Shown here: piece by piece, positions 32,065 to 40,313 of the stretch
How the letters are laid out: each line of letters begins with the position of its first letter
Position numbering within the stretch: the first letter of the stretch is position 1
NCBI RefSeq assembly: GCF_004005495.1
Contig: NZ_RZYA01000009.1
Span: 62,001-126,000 of the forward strand
Reading direction: 5' to 3'
DNA length: 64,000 nt
From: Streptomyces antnestii
GTDB lineage: Bacteria; Actinomycetota; Actinomycetes; Streptomycetales; Streptomycetaceae
Translations under genes and position numbers: made by a program
Notes under the pieces: generated by a model
Told to the model about the DNA's origin: nothing
What the model saw: the letters and a program-made list of their open reading frames with translations, nothing else
Database searches by the model: none

Positions 32065-34416
32065 TTACCGCAGCGCGGGCGGTGCCGCGTCGGCCGACGT
32101 GCCCCAGGCGGACGGCTTGTCGCCGACCGTGAAGGACAGCACCCGCAGCCCGCGGATGTCGTCCGTCGTCAGATACGTCTTCCCGAAAGCGGTCCCGTCG
32201 GCTTGGGCCGACTGGATGTACCGCGCCGAGTCCGACGTCCCCGGAGCCTTCACGGTGAGGTGCCCCCCGGGGTAGTACCGCCGGTCGAGGGTCAGGTCGA
32301 CCCGCTCGAAGACGGGCGTCGAGAGGCCCCAGGTGTCCGTGCCGGGCTGGACCGGGAAGACGCCGATCGACGACAGGACGTTCCAGGCGGACATCGTGCC
32401 CAGGTCGTCGTTCCCCGTCATGCCGGTCGGGGTGTCCGTGAACAGGGTCAGCGCGCCGTGCACCACGTCGGTCGTCTTCCAGGGCTGACCGGTCGACAGG
32501 TACGTGTAGGGCGCGATCAGGTCGGGCTCGTTCTGCGGGTTGTACTTGTCCGCGTTGTAGTAGTCGTAAGGGCCGTTGACCCACACCTCACGGGCCGTCC
32601 TCGCCGGGTCCTTCACCAGCTGGTCGTAGGCGAAGAAGGAGTCCAGGCGGTCGTTGGCCGCCTTCGTGCCGCCGATCAGGCCGACCATGCCGGGCAGGTC
32701 CTGCGGGACCAGCCACTGGTACTGCCACGACGTGCCCTCGTGGAAGCCCTCGCTCCTGGCGGGGTCGGCCGGGCCCGTGAAGTTCCCGGCGGCGTCCCGC
32801 GCGCGGAAGAAGCCGGTCGAACTGTCGAAGATCTTCCGGTAGTTCTGCGCCCTCCGCGTGTACCGCGCCGCGTCGTCCTCGTGGCCCAGGTCCTTCGCCA
32901 TCTGCCCGAGCATCGCGTCGGACAGCGCGTACTCCAGGGTCGCGGAGGCGCCGTGGTCGTAGTCGGAGTCGCCCGGCTTCACATGGGCGCGGTTCTTGAC
33001 GTAGGGCGCGAAGCCGCCGGCGATGTACTCCTTGTTGGCCTCGCGGCCCACCGGCGCCGAGTCGGCGGGCGGCACCCCGTCCGCGTTCTTCTTCAGCGCG
33101 CGGTACGCCTGCTCCGCGTAGCCCTCGGATCCCTTGAGCAGCCCCTGCTGGTAGGCGTTCGTGAGGAACGGGGTGACCGGGTCGCCGGTCATGATGTTCG
33201 TCTCGACCGTGCCGTAGCCCCACTTGGGCAGCCAGCCGCTCTCCTCGTCGATCTTGATGACGGAGATCGCCATGTCGCGGGACTCGCGCGGCGCGAGCAG
33301 CGACAGGAGCTGGGCCTGGGTGCGGTAGGTGTCCCACAGGGACCAGTTCTGGTAGTACGTGTAGCCCTTGGCCCGGTGGATCTTCTGGTCCCAGCCGGTG
33401 TAGCGGCCGTCGGCGTCGCTGCCGATGTTCGGCGCGAGGAACGAGCGGTAGAGGGACGAGTAGAAGGTGCGCCGGAGGGTGTCGCTGCCGCCCTGCGCCT
33501 TGACGTCCTCGAGCCGGTCCTCCCAGGCGGCCTGCGCCGCCTGCTCGACGCGGTCGTAGGAACGGCCGCCCTCGGAGCGGAGGTTGAGCGCGGCGCCCTT
33601 GGCGTCGACGTACGAGATCGCCGTGGTCGCCTCGACCGTGCGGTCCTTCGTCGTGTCGAAGCGCAGGAACGCGCCGCTGCGTTCGCCGCCGGCCGCCGAC
33701 TCCCTGGAGCCCTCGGTGACGGTGTCGCCCTTCCACGTGCCCGAGGTGGTGAAGGGCCGGTCGAAACGGGTGATCGTGTAGACCGTGTACGGCTTGGTGT
33801 CCTGGCAGAAGCCGCTGCCGGTGATGGCCGTGCGCACGGTGCGGCGGTCGAGGATCTCGACCTTGGTGCGCAGGGTCTTGTGGAGCGACTGGCCCGCGTT
33901 GACGAGGACGTTGGCCTTGTCGGTGGCGGGGAAGGTGTAGCGCTGCACACCGGTGCGCTTCGTCGCGGTCAGCTCGGCCTCGATGCCCGTCTTCAGGCCG
34001 ACCTTGTACGAGCCGGGGCTCGCCTTCTCGTCGTCGTGGCTGAACTCGGCCGCGTACTTGGCGTAGTCCGTCGTCGTGATGTCGCCCGTGGTGGGCAGTA
34101 CGGGCAGGTCGCCGCCGAGGCCGCAGCCGACGCCGGACAGGTGCACGGTGGAGAAGCCGCGGATGTGGTTCTGGGAGTGGTCGTAGCCGGTGTTGTGCCC
34201 GGTGTCGGGCGAGAACTGGACCATGCCGAACGGCACGGCGGCGCCCGGGTAGGTGTTGCCCTCGTTCTCGGTGCCGATGAACGGGTTGACGAGGTCGGTG
34301 AGCCGGCCGGGGCCGGGGTCCGCCGCCTGGGCCGACGGCACGGCGAGCGCCCCGCCCAGGAGCGCGGCGGCCGCCACCGCCGTCCCCGCTCCGCGCAGCC
34401 GTTGGGTCCATCTCAT
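32065..34416 (-). CDS. Secreted GH92 alpha-1,2-mannosidase-like glycosidase
   Basis: 783 residues from the ATG at 34416. A Sec signal (AAAALLGGALAVPSAQA) precedes the mature enzyme, so it is exported. The GH92 N-terminal beta domain begins VNPFIGTENEGNTYPGAAVPFG. The helical domain carries FHEGTSWQYQW and the catalytic-base region GNDDLGTMSAW with the paired aspartates, then VFPVQPGTD near the end. GH92 enzymes are Ca2+-dependent exo-mannosidases that trim mannan or N-glycan mannose. A 12-bp LacI-type palindrome and 10-bp repeats lie just upstream and a strong hairpin downstream. Linkage specificity is not readable. Confidence 0.93.
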   Translation of the reverse strand: MRWTQRLRGAGTAVAAAALLGGALAVPSAQAADPGPGRLTDLVNPFIGTENEGNTYPGAAVPFGMVQFSPDTGHNTGYDHSQNHIRGFSTVHLSGVGCGLGGDLPVLPTTGDITTTDYAKYAAEFSHDDEKASPGSYKVGLKTGIEAELTATKRTGVQRYTFPATDKANVLVNAGQSLHKTLRTKVEILDRRTVRTAITGSGFCQDTKPYTVYTITRFDRPFTTSGTWKGDTVTEGSRESAAGGERSGAFLRFDTTKDRTVEATTAISYVDAKGAALNLRSEGGRSYDRVEQAAQAAWEDRLEDVKAQGGSDTLRRTFYSSLYRSFLAPNIGSDADGRYTGWDQKIHRAKGYTYYQNWSLWDTYRTQAQLLSLLAPRESRDMAISVIKIDEESGWLPKWGYGTVETNIMTGDPVTPFLTNAYQQGLLKGSEGYAEQAYRALKKNADGVPPADSAPVGREANKEYIAGGFAPYVKNRAHVKPGDSDYDHGASATLEYALSDAMLGQMAKDLGHEDDAARYTRRAQNYRKIFDSSTGFFRARDAAGNFTGPADPARSEGFHEGTSWQYQWLVPQDLPGMVGLIGGTKAANDRLDSFFAYDQLVKDPARTAREVWVNGPYDYYNADKYNPQNEPDLIAPYTYLSTGQPWKTTDVVHGALTLFTDTPTGMTGNDDLGTMSAWNVLSSIGVFPVQPGTDTWGLSTPVFERVDLTLDRRYYPGGHLTVKAPGTSDSARYIQSAQADGTAFGKTYLTTDDIRGLRVLSFTVGDKPSAWGTSADAAPPALR

Positions 34417-34449
34417 GGCGAGACCGCCTCCTCGAATCGTGAAGTCCCG

Positions 34450-34499
34450 GAGTTCTGGCGAGTTCTGGTGAGTTCTGGCAAGTTCTGGCGGGGTTCTGG
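34450..34499. repeat. 10-bp tandem repeats upstream of the GH92 gene
   Basis: Five near-identical units of GAGTTCTGGC (variants GAGTTCTGGT, AAGTTCTGGC, GGGGTTCTGG) run between the GH92 start and its LacI-type palindrome. The 10-bp period is close to one helical turn, so the units face the same side of the DNA. Confidence 0.9.
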
Positions 34500-34510
34500 A
34501 CAACGTTGTC
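34499..34510. promoter_or_regulatory. LacI-family operator palindrome
   Basis: GACAACGTTGTC is a perfect 12-bp palindrome with the central CG typical of LacI-family sites. It lies 83 bases before the GH92 ATG. The regulator is not encoded in the window. Control by a sugar-responsive repressor is inferred. Confidence 0.75.
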
Positions 34511-34674
34511 ACGACGCAGCGCGGTCATTCTTCTGGCGCATGCGCGGACGAGTCAAGAGTTGCGGACGTGTCGGATGAGGCGTACGCGCGTGTGGGTGAG
34601 CGGGGCGTGGGTGGGTGAGCGGGGCACGGGCGGCGGCCGGGACCGCCACCCCACCCCACAGCTGTCGACTCGCG

Positions 34675-35895
34675 TCAGCCGGCGACCACTTGCCCCTTGC
34701 CGAGCGCGATCACGCCACCCTTGGAGACGGTGTACAGCTCCGCGTCCCGCTCCGGGTTGACGCCGATGGTCGCTCCCGGCGGGACGTCCACGTTCTTGTC
34801 GAGGACGGCTCCGCGCACGACGGCGCCCCTGCCGATCCGGACGTTGTCGTGCAGGACGGAGCCCTGGACGACGGCGCCCTCCTCGACGGTGACGCCCGGG
34901 GAGAGGACGGAACGGGTGACCTGCCCGCGGATGACGCAGCCCGGGCTGACGATCGACTGACCCGCGATGCCGCCGGCGAGAAACTTGGCGGGGGCCAGCT
35001 GCCCGGGGTGGGTGTAGATGGGCCAGCGCCGGTTGTCGAGGTTGAAGGCGGGCTTGTCGGAGAGCAGGTCGAGGTGGGCCTCGTAGTACGCGTCGAGGGT
35101 GCCGACGTCCCGCCAGTAGCCGTGCTCGTGGGTCGTCTCGCCGGGCACGTGGTTGCCTTCGAAGTCGTAGAGCTGGGCGACGCCCCGGTCCGTGAGCATC
35201 GGCAGGATGGAACCGCCCATGTCGTGAACGGAGTTGGGCATCTCCGCGTCCTGCTGCAACGCGTCGATCAGCGTCTTCGTCGTGAAGATGTAGTTCCCCA
35301 TCGAGGCGAAGACCTGGTGCGGCGAGCCCGGGATGCCGGGCGGGTCGGCGGGCTTCTCCAGGAAGCGGTCCACGCGTGTGCCGTCGCCCGCCGGGGTGAT
35401 GACGCCGAACGACGAGGCGTCCGCGCGGGGTACGCGGATGCCCGCGACGGTGACGCCCGCGCCGCTCTCGATGTGCTGCTTGAGCATCTGGCGCGGGTCC
35501 ATGCGGTACACGTGGTCGGCGCCGAACACCGCGATGTAGTCCGGCTGTTCGTCCTGCACCAGGTTCAGTGACTGCAGGATGGCGTCCGCGCTGCCGAGGT
35601 ACCAGCGGGGGCCGAGGCGCTGCTGGGCCGGCACGGGGGTGACGTAGTTGCCGAGCAGGCTCGACATGCGCCAGGTCGTCGTGACGTGCCGGTCGAGGGA
35701 GTGCGATTTGTACTGGGTCAGGACGCAGACCCGCAGGATGTCCGCGTTGACGAGGTTGGAGAGGACGAAGTCGACGAGGCGGTACGTGCCGCCGAACGTG
35801 ACCGCCGGTTTCGCCCGGTCCGCGGTGAGGGGCAGCAGCCGCTTGCCCTCACCGCCGGCCAGTACGATCCCGAGCACCGAAGGTCCACCGCGCAT
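34675..35895 (-). CDS. glgC: Glucose-1-phosphate adenylyltransferase
   Basis: 406 residues from the ATG at 35895, which has GGGGG six bases upstream and matches the usual GlgC N-terminus; a GTG at 35913 is less likely. It has the nucleotidyltransferase motif GIVLAGGEGKRLLPLT, the glucose-phosphate site in GSADAILQ and FGADHVYRMD, and FLEKPADPPG. The C-terminal left-handed beta-helix with repeated hexapeptides runs over about 300-390. It makes ADP-glucose from ATP and glucose-1-phosphate for glycogen and maltose-1-phosphate synthesis in the cytosol. It follows glgA on the same strand, 95 bases downstream. Confidence 0.97.
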   Translation of the reverse strand: MRGGPSVLGIVLAGGEGKRLLPLTADRAKPAVTFGGTYRLVDFVLSNLVNADILRVCVLTQYKSHSLDRHVTTTWRMSSLLGNYVTPVPAQQRLGPRWYLGSADAILQSLNLVQDEQPDYIAVFGADHVYRMDPRQMLKQHIESGAGVTVAGIRVPRADASSFGVITPAGDGTRVDRFLEKPADPPGIPGSPHQVFASMGNYIFTTKTLIDALQQDAEMPNSVHDMGGSILPMLTDRGVAQLYDFEGNHVPGETTHEHGYWRDVGTLDAYYEAHLDLLSDKPAFNLDNRRWPIYTHPGQLAPAKFLAGGIAGQSIVSPGCVIRGQVTRSVLSPGVTVEEGAVVQGSVLHDNVRIGRGAVVRGAVLDKNVDVPPGATIGVNPERDAELYTVSKGGVIALGKGQVVAG

Positions 35896-35953
35896 CCCAG
35901 CCCCCAGTTTCACCTTGAGGTTCTCTGTCGCTTCGAGGAATACCTGGCCCTGA

Positions 35954-35997
35954 GGCCTACCTCGCTCCGAGGTCTACCTCCCTCTGTGGTCTACCTC
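35954..35997. repeat. 17-bp-spaced direct repeats between glgA and glgC
   Basis: GGCCTACCTC (35954), GGTCTACCTC (35971) and GGTCTACCTC (35988) recur every 17 bases; the last copy includes the glgA stop codon. They sit in the 95-base space before glgC. Confidence 0.8.
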
Positions 35998-37154
35998 GCC
36001 TTGAGGATCTCGTCGTACACGTCGGCCGTGCGCCGGGCCACGGTGTCCCAGCCGAACTCGCGCCGTGAGCGCTCGCGGCCGGCGGCGCCCATGCGGGCCG
36101 CCTCGGCGGGATCGTCCACCAGGCGGTTCAGAGCCTGCGCGAGCCCGCTCTCGAACGTGTCCGGGTCCCGTTCCTCGTAGGGCACGAGGAGTCCCGTCGC
36201 CCCGTCGTCCACGACTTCGGGGATGCCGCCGACCGCCGAGGCCACGACGGCGGTGCCGCACGCCATCGCCTCCAGGTTGACGATGCCGAGGGGCTCGTAC
36301 ACCGACGGGCAGACGAACGCCCTCGCGTGGGTGAGGAGTTGGACCACTTCGGTACGGGGCAGCATCTGCGGGATCCAGTGGACGCCGTCCCGTGTGGCGC
36401 GCAACTCGTCGACGAGAGTGCGGAATTCCTGCCCGATGGCGGGAGTGTCGGGTGCCCCGGCGCACAGCACGAGCTGCGCCGACGGATCGAGCGCCTTGGC
36501 CGCCCTCAGCAGATGAGGAACGCCCTTCTGCCGCGTGATACGTCCGACGAAGACGACGTACGGGCGGTCCTGGTCGACGCCGATGCGGTCGAGGACGTCC
36601 GTGGCGGGGTCGGGGCGGTAGAGGGCGGAGTCGATGCCGTTGTGGACGACGCGGACCCTCGCCGGGTCGATCGCCGGGTAGCAGGCCAGGATGTCGTCGC
36701 GCATGGCTCCGGAGACGGCGATGACGGCGTCGGCCGCCTCGACCGCGGTGCGTTCCGCCCAGCCCGACAGGGCGTATCCGCCGCCGAGTTGCTCGGCCTT
36801 CCAGGGGCGCAGGGGTTCGAGGGAGTGGGCGGTGACCACGTGCGGGATGCCGTGCAGCAGCTTGCCGAGGTGGCCCGCGAGGTTGGCGTACCAGGTGTGG
36901 GAGTGGACGAGTTCGCGGCCTTCGAGGGCGGCGGCGATGGACAGGTCCACGGAGAAGGTGCGCAGTGCGTCGTTCGCCCCGTCGAGGGCCTGCCAGGCGC
37001 GGTGGCGTCGCAGCCCCTCGGCGCCGCCCTCGCCCCACGTGTGCACGTCGAGGTCGACCAGTGGGCGTAACTCCCTTGCCAGGAACTCGACATGGACGCC
37101 CGCTCCGCCGTAGACGTCCGGCGGGTACTCCCGGGTCAGCAGCCCTACTCTCAT
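35991..37154 (-). CDS. glgA: Glycogen synthase, GT4-type (actinobacterial GlgA/GlgM)
   Basis: 387 residues, typical of the actinobacterial type and shorter than the enterobacterial GT5 enzyme. It starts VGLLTREYPPDVYGGAGVHV, with the ADP-glucose-binding GG motif. It has ITRQKGVPHLLRA and the late acceptor/nucleotide motif PSVYEPLGIVNLEAMACGTAV, a GT4 E-x7-E. GGGGG precedes the ATG. In mycobacteria this family makes maltose-1-phosphate from ADP-glucose (GlgM) rather than extending glycogen directly, so either name may fit. It precedes glgC on the same strand, and the two supply alpha-glucan precursors. Confidence 0.94.
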   Translation of the reverse strand: MRVGLLTREYPPDVYGGAGVHVEFLARELRPLVDLDVHTWGEGGAEGLRRHRAWQALDGANDALRTFSVDLSIAAALEGRELVHSHTWYANLAGHLGKLLHGIPHVVTAHSLEPLRPWKAEQLGGGYALSGWAERTAVEAADAVIAVSGAMRDDILACYPAIDPARVRVVHNGIDSALYRPDPATDVLDRIGVDQDRPYVVFVGRITRQKGVPHLLRAAKALDPSAQLVLCAGAPDTPAIGQEFRTLVDELRATRDGVHWIPQMLPRTEVVQLLTHARAFVCPSVYEPLGIVNLEAMACGTAVVASAVGGIPEVVDDGATGLLVPYEERDPDTFESGLAQALNRLVDDPAEAARMGAAGRERSRREFGWDTVARRTADVYDEILKAR

Positions 37155-37197
37155 GCAGAACCCCCGTCGTCCGTACGTTCCCGGCGCTCCTTCATGG

Positions 37198-37935
37198 TCA
37201 CCCAGAAGCGGCCGGTGGGGAAGAGTGCTGCGGTGGCCGCTCGAAGCAGCAGTCGCCGCAGAGTCCGCCGCCGGGGACGCGGTAGTAGAGGCAGCAGCTC
37301 GTGCGGCGGAAGGCGGATCCGGTGCGCGTGCCGGTCCCGGCGAGGCGCGGGTCCTCGAAGAGTTCGGCGGTGAGGAGGCGGGCGCGGGCGGCGATGTCGG
37401 AGCGTCCGGCGCGCCGTGCCCAGCGGCTGATCTCCCGGGCGGCGCCGGCGAGGGCGGAGCCCGCGTTGCCGCGCAGCAGGGGTGCCGAGACGCGGTGGCG
37501 GGCGCGCAGCGCGGCCGACAGCGGTTCCAGGTGGCGGTCCAGGACGAGGGCGCGCAGGCTCGCGCCGTCGGCCGGGAGGTCTCGCGGGCCGGCGGCCAGG
37601 AACAGGTCGTCGGGCGCGCTCGCGTCCGGGTCCCAGCGCAGCAGCGCGGGGTCGAGATCCGGGACGCGCCCGAAGAGGGCGGCGCTGCCGAGCGACACCG
37701 ACCAAAGGCGTGCCGCGAGCCCGAGTTGGGCCACGGACACGGCGACGCGTTCCTCGGCCACGGAGAGTGCCCGCGCGACCTTCCCGACACGGAACCCGAG
37801 GGGGTCGCGGTCGACGGCGCCGGTCTGATAGGCACGCCCCAGAGTCACCAGGCCACTCTCCGCGCAACTCGCGTCACGCAGAGCGAAAAATGGCCCGAGG
37901 GTACCGAGTTCGCGCAGGTCGATGGGTGCTGTCAC
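37198..37935 (-). CDS. FhuF-like (2Fe-2S)-binding protein
   Basis: 245 residues. The N-terminal 200 are Ala/Leu/Arg-rich without a recognised fold. The C-terminus has the ferric-iron-reductase (FhuF_C) cysteine pattern RRTSCCLYYRVPGGGLCGDCCF, a paired CC then C-x2-C, which binds a 2Fe-2S cluster. Family members reduce iron released from siderophores in the cytosol. The GTG start at 37935 has GAGG only two bases away, so the start is uncertain. It precedes glgA by 43 bases on the same strand, but no functional link is evident. No siderophore genes are nearby. Confidence 0.82.
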   Translation of the reverse strand: MTAPIDLRELGTLGPFFALRDASCAESGLVTLGRAYQTGAVDRDPLGFRVGKVARALSVAEERVAVSVAQLGLAARLWSVSLGSAALFGRVPDLDPALLRWDPDASAPDDLFLAAGPRDLPADGASLRALVLDRHLEPLSAALRARHRVSAPLLRGNAGSALAGAAREISRWARRAGRSDIAARARLLTAELFEDPRLAGTGTRTGSAFRRTSCCLYYRVPGGGLCGDCCFERPPQHSSPPAASG

Positions 37936-38153
37936 GGCCTCAGTACAGCAAGTAGGCGTCCGCAGGTCACGGGTGGGGTGCGCGGCGGCTCCCCCACCGG
38001 GTGGAGGGCCGGCACGGGTTCGTACTCCATCGGCAGTAGGACCCGGTGCGTGCTCAGGTACGACGACGGGAGCGCCGGAAAGAGAGATCGTAGAGGTATG
38101 GAACTGGATCGTCCGCCGCGCCGCGGGGTGCGCCGCGCAGTGGGGAGCCCCTC

Positions 38154-39230
38154 ATGAGCGCACTCACGCTGGCCGTGCTGCTTTCCGTGATGTCCGCGAT
38201 CGCGTACGCGGGCGGGGCGATCCTGCAGGAGCGGGTCGCGGTGGCCACGCCCGAGCACACGTACGCGCCGCTGCGCCGCCCGGTGTGGTGGTGCGCGGTC
38301 GTGCTCAACGGCCTGGGCGCGTTTCTGCACGTGGCGGCCCTGGCCTACGGGCCGTTGAGCCTCGTGCAGCCGCTGGGCGCGCTGACCATCGTGTTCGCGC
38401 TGCCGATGGCGGCCCTGTTCGTGCACCGCGGGGCGGGTGCCACGGCCTGGCGCGGGGCGATCATGGCGGCGGTGGGTCTCGCCGGGCTGCTGTCCCTCAC
38501 GGGACCGGCGTCCGAGAAGAACTTCGAGGGCGGGGAGCGGCTCCTCGTGGCCGTCGTGACCGGCGGCACGATCCTCGCCCTGATGACGCTCGCCCACGCC
38601 GTGCACCGTCATCCCGTGGTGCGCAGCGTGCTGCTCGCGGGGGCGGCCGGTGTCGCGTTCGGCATCGCGTCGGTGTTCACGAAGTCCGTGGCGGTGGAGT
38701 GGACGGAGGACGGCTCGCTGGCGACGTTCCCGACGTTCGTGGTGATCGCGGTCCTGGCCGCGTCGGGCCTGCTCCTGTCCCAGGCGTCGTACCGGGGCGC
38801 GGGCCTCGCGGCGCCGCTCGCGACGGTGACGGTGGTGAACCCGGTGGTCGCGGCGGCGGTCGGGCTCACGCTGTTCGGTGAGTCGTTCCGCTACGGCGCG
38901 ACCGGCACGGCGCTCGCGCTCGGCTGCGGTGTCGTCGCCGCGGGCGGCCTGATCCTGCTGACCACCGAGCGGATCAGCGGAGACCGTCGGACGGCGGGAG
39001 AGCAAGTCGTCGCGGCGATGCCCGCCCAGCCGCTCACCATGTCGTCGCGCACGGTCACGGACGAAGAGCCGCTCACCACGTCGTCGCGCACGGTCACCGG
39101 CGAAGAGCCGCTGACCCGGCGCGTCGACGCCCTCGCGCGGGACACCGCGTTCCGCCGCGGCCACAAGAAGGGCCGGACCGGCCACTACGACGAGTGGCCC
39201 CGGCCCCGCGACGACCGCATCAGATCCTGA
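38154..39230 (+). CDS. DMT/EamA family transporter
   Basis: 358 residues with about nine to ten membrane helices. The two EamA repeats are LSVMSAIAYAGGAILQERVA and GVAFGIASVFTKSVAVEW, and QPLGALTIVFALPMAALF and AAPLATVTVVNPVVAAAVG carry the DMT features. It is like NIPA-type Mg2+ or metabolite exporters. The polar cytosolic tail (about 285-358) has two 13-residue direct repeats around SSRTVTDEEPL. GGGGAG precedes the ATG. The gene's end overlaps the convergent peptidase gene by 11 bases. Substrate unknown. Confidence 0.9.
   Translation: MSALTLAVLLSVMSAIAYAGGAILQERVAVATPEHTYAPLRRPVWWCAVVLNGLGAFLHVAALAYGPLSLVQPLGALTIVFALPMAALFVHRGAGATAWRGAIMAAVGLAGLLSLTGPASEKNFEGGERLLVAVVTGGTILALMTLAHAVHRHPVVRSVLLAGAAGVAFGIASVFTKSVAVEWTEDGSLATFPTFVVIAVLAASGLLLSQASYRGAGLAAPLATVTVVNPVVAAAVGLTLFGESFRYGATGTALALGCGVVAAGGLILLTTERISGDRRTAGEQVVAAMPAQPLTMSSRTVTDEEPLTTSSRTVTGEEPLTRRVDALARDTAFRRGHKKGRTGHYDEWPRPRDDRIRS
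39031..39108 (+). repeat. 39-bp tandem duplication inside the DMT transporter C-tail
   Basis: Two near-identical 39-bp units start at 39031 and 39070 and code for the repeated 13-residue element ending DEEPL/GEEPL. The unit is a multiple of three, so the frame is kept. Confidence 0.9.
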
Positions 39231-40182
39231 CGCCGTGCGCCCGCAGGTACGCCAGCGGGTCGATGTCGGAACCGAAGCCGGGCCCCGTCCGCACCTCGAA
39301 GTGCAGATGCGGGCCCGTGCTGTTGCCCGTGGAGCCGGAGCGGGCGATGCGCTGGCCCGCGACGACCCGCTGCCCCGCCTTGACGCTCAGCGCCGAGAGA
39401 TGCCCGTACTGCGTGTACTTGCCGTCGGCGTGCCGGATCACGACCTCGTAGCCGTACGAGCCGCCCCAGCCCGCAGAGACGACGTGGCCGGCGGCGACGG
39501 CCCTGACGGTGGTGCCGGTGGACACGGCGAAGTCGACGCCCGTGTGGTAGCCCTTCGACCAGGAGGAACCCGTCGCGTGGTACGGGGTGCCGATCCTCGC
39601 CGTGACGGGGGCGGTGACGTCGTGGGCCGTGGCCGGCTTCCCCGTCCGCTGCCCGCTCGGCGCGGGCGTGTCGGTGCGGCTGTGACGGTGGCCTGCCGTC
39701 TTCCCGGCGGGCCGGTCACTCCGGTGGGGAGCGGGGTCACGCGGTGTGGCCGAGGGGTGGAGGGCGAGCCGCTGTCCCGGCAGGATGAGGTCGGGGTCCG
39801 CGCCGATGGTGCGGCGGTTCGTCTCGTACAACGGCCGCCAGCCGCCCGGTACTTCATGGGACTCGGCGATGGTGGAGAGCGTGTCGCCGCTGACGACGGT
39901 GTACATCTCGGCCGTGCCCGCCGTCGACTGAGGGGTGACCTCGGGCTTGACGTTCTTGATGCCCTTGGCGTTCGTGATGCCCTTGACGTGGGCCTCGCCG
40001 CCCCGGGTGAGGCCGGCGGACTCGTGGGCCGCGACCTTGTTCCAGGTGTTCACGTCGGCCGCGTGCGCCGCCCCCGCGCCGATGAGGGGGATCGCCATGC
40101 CCGCGCCGCCCGCCGTGACGGTGAGCGATGCCCGGTTGATCCGGTTCGGCTGATACCGGCGATGCCGGCCGTGTACGGCCAT
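39220..40182 (-). CDS. LysM and M23 peptidase domain protein (secreted cell-wall hydrolase)
   Basis: 320 residues from the ATG at 40182, which has GAGGGGG upstream and begins AVHGRHRRYQPNRINRASL, the common streptomycete export leader. A signal ends near AHAADV. A LysM domain (about 90-140: YTVVSGDTLSTIAESHEVPGG) binds peptidoglycan. A Pro/Arg-rich linker leads to an M23 peptidase (about 205-310) with Zn ligands H in KGYHTGVDF and the HLHFEV motif; the D of GVDF is also a ligand. It cuts stem-peptide crosslinks during growth or germination. No other wall genes are next to it. Confidence 0.94.
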   Translation of the reverse strand: MAVHGRHRRYQPNRINRASLTVTAGGAGMAIPLIGAGAAHAADVNTWNKVAAHESAGLTRGGEAHVKGITNAKGIKNVKPEVTPQSTAGTAEMYTVVSGDTLSTIAESHEVPGGWRPLYETNRRTIGADPDLILPGQRLALHPSATPRDPAPHRSDRPAGKTAGHRHSRTDTPAPSGQRTGKPATAHDVTAPVTARIGTPYHATGSSWSKGYHTGVDFAVSTGTTVRAVAAGHVVSAGWGGSYGYEVVIRHADGKYTQYGHLSALSVKAGQRVVAGQRIARSGSTGNSTGPHLHFEVRTGPGFGSDIDPLAYLRAHGVRI

Positions 40183-40313
40183 GGAAGCCCCCTCGGACAC
40201 GCGTCAGGAGCGGCAAGTTAGCGGCTCCGACGTACTGATCACAAGACCTGCAAAGGCGTGCCGCGAGCGGTCGAACCGGACCAAGAGAGCTTCTCTCAGG
40301 CGCAGTTCGCGCG

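Noticed and set aside
40183..40313. c-di-AMP (ydaO-type) riboswitch before the LysM/M23 gene
   Set aside because: Such switches precede some streptomycete wall hydrolases, but the conserved core bases were not recognisable here.
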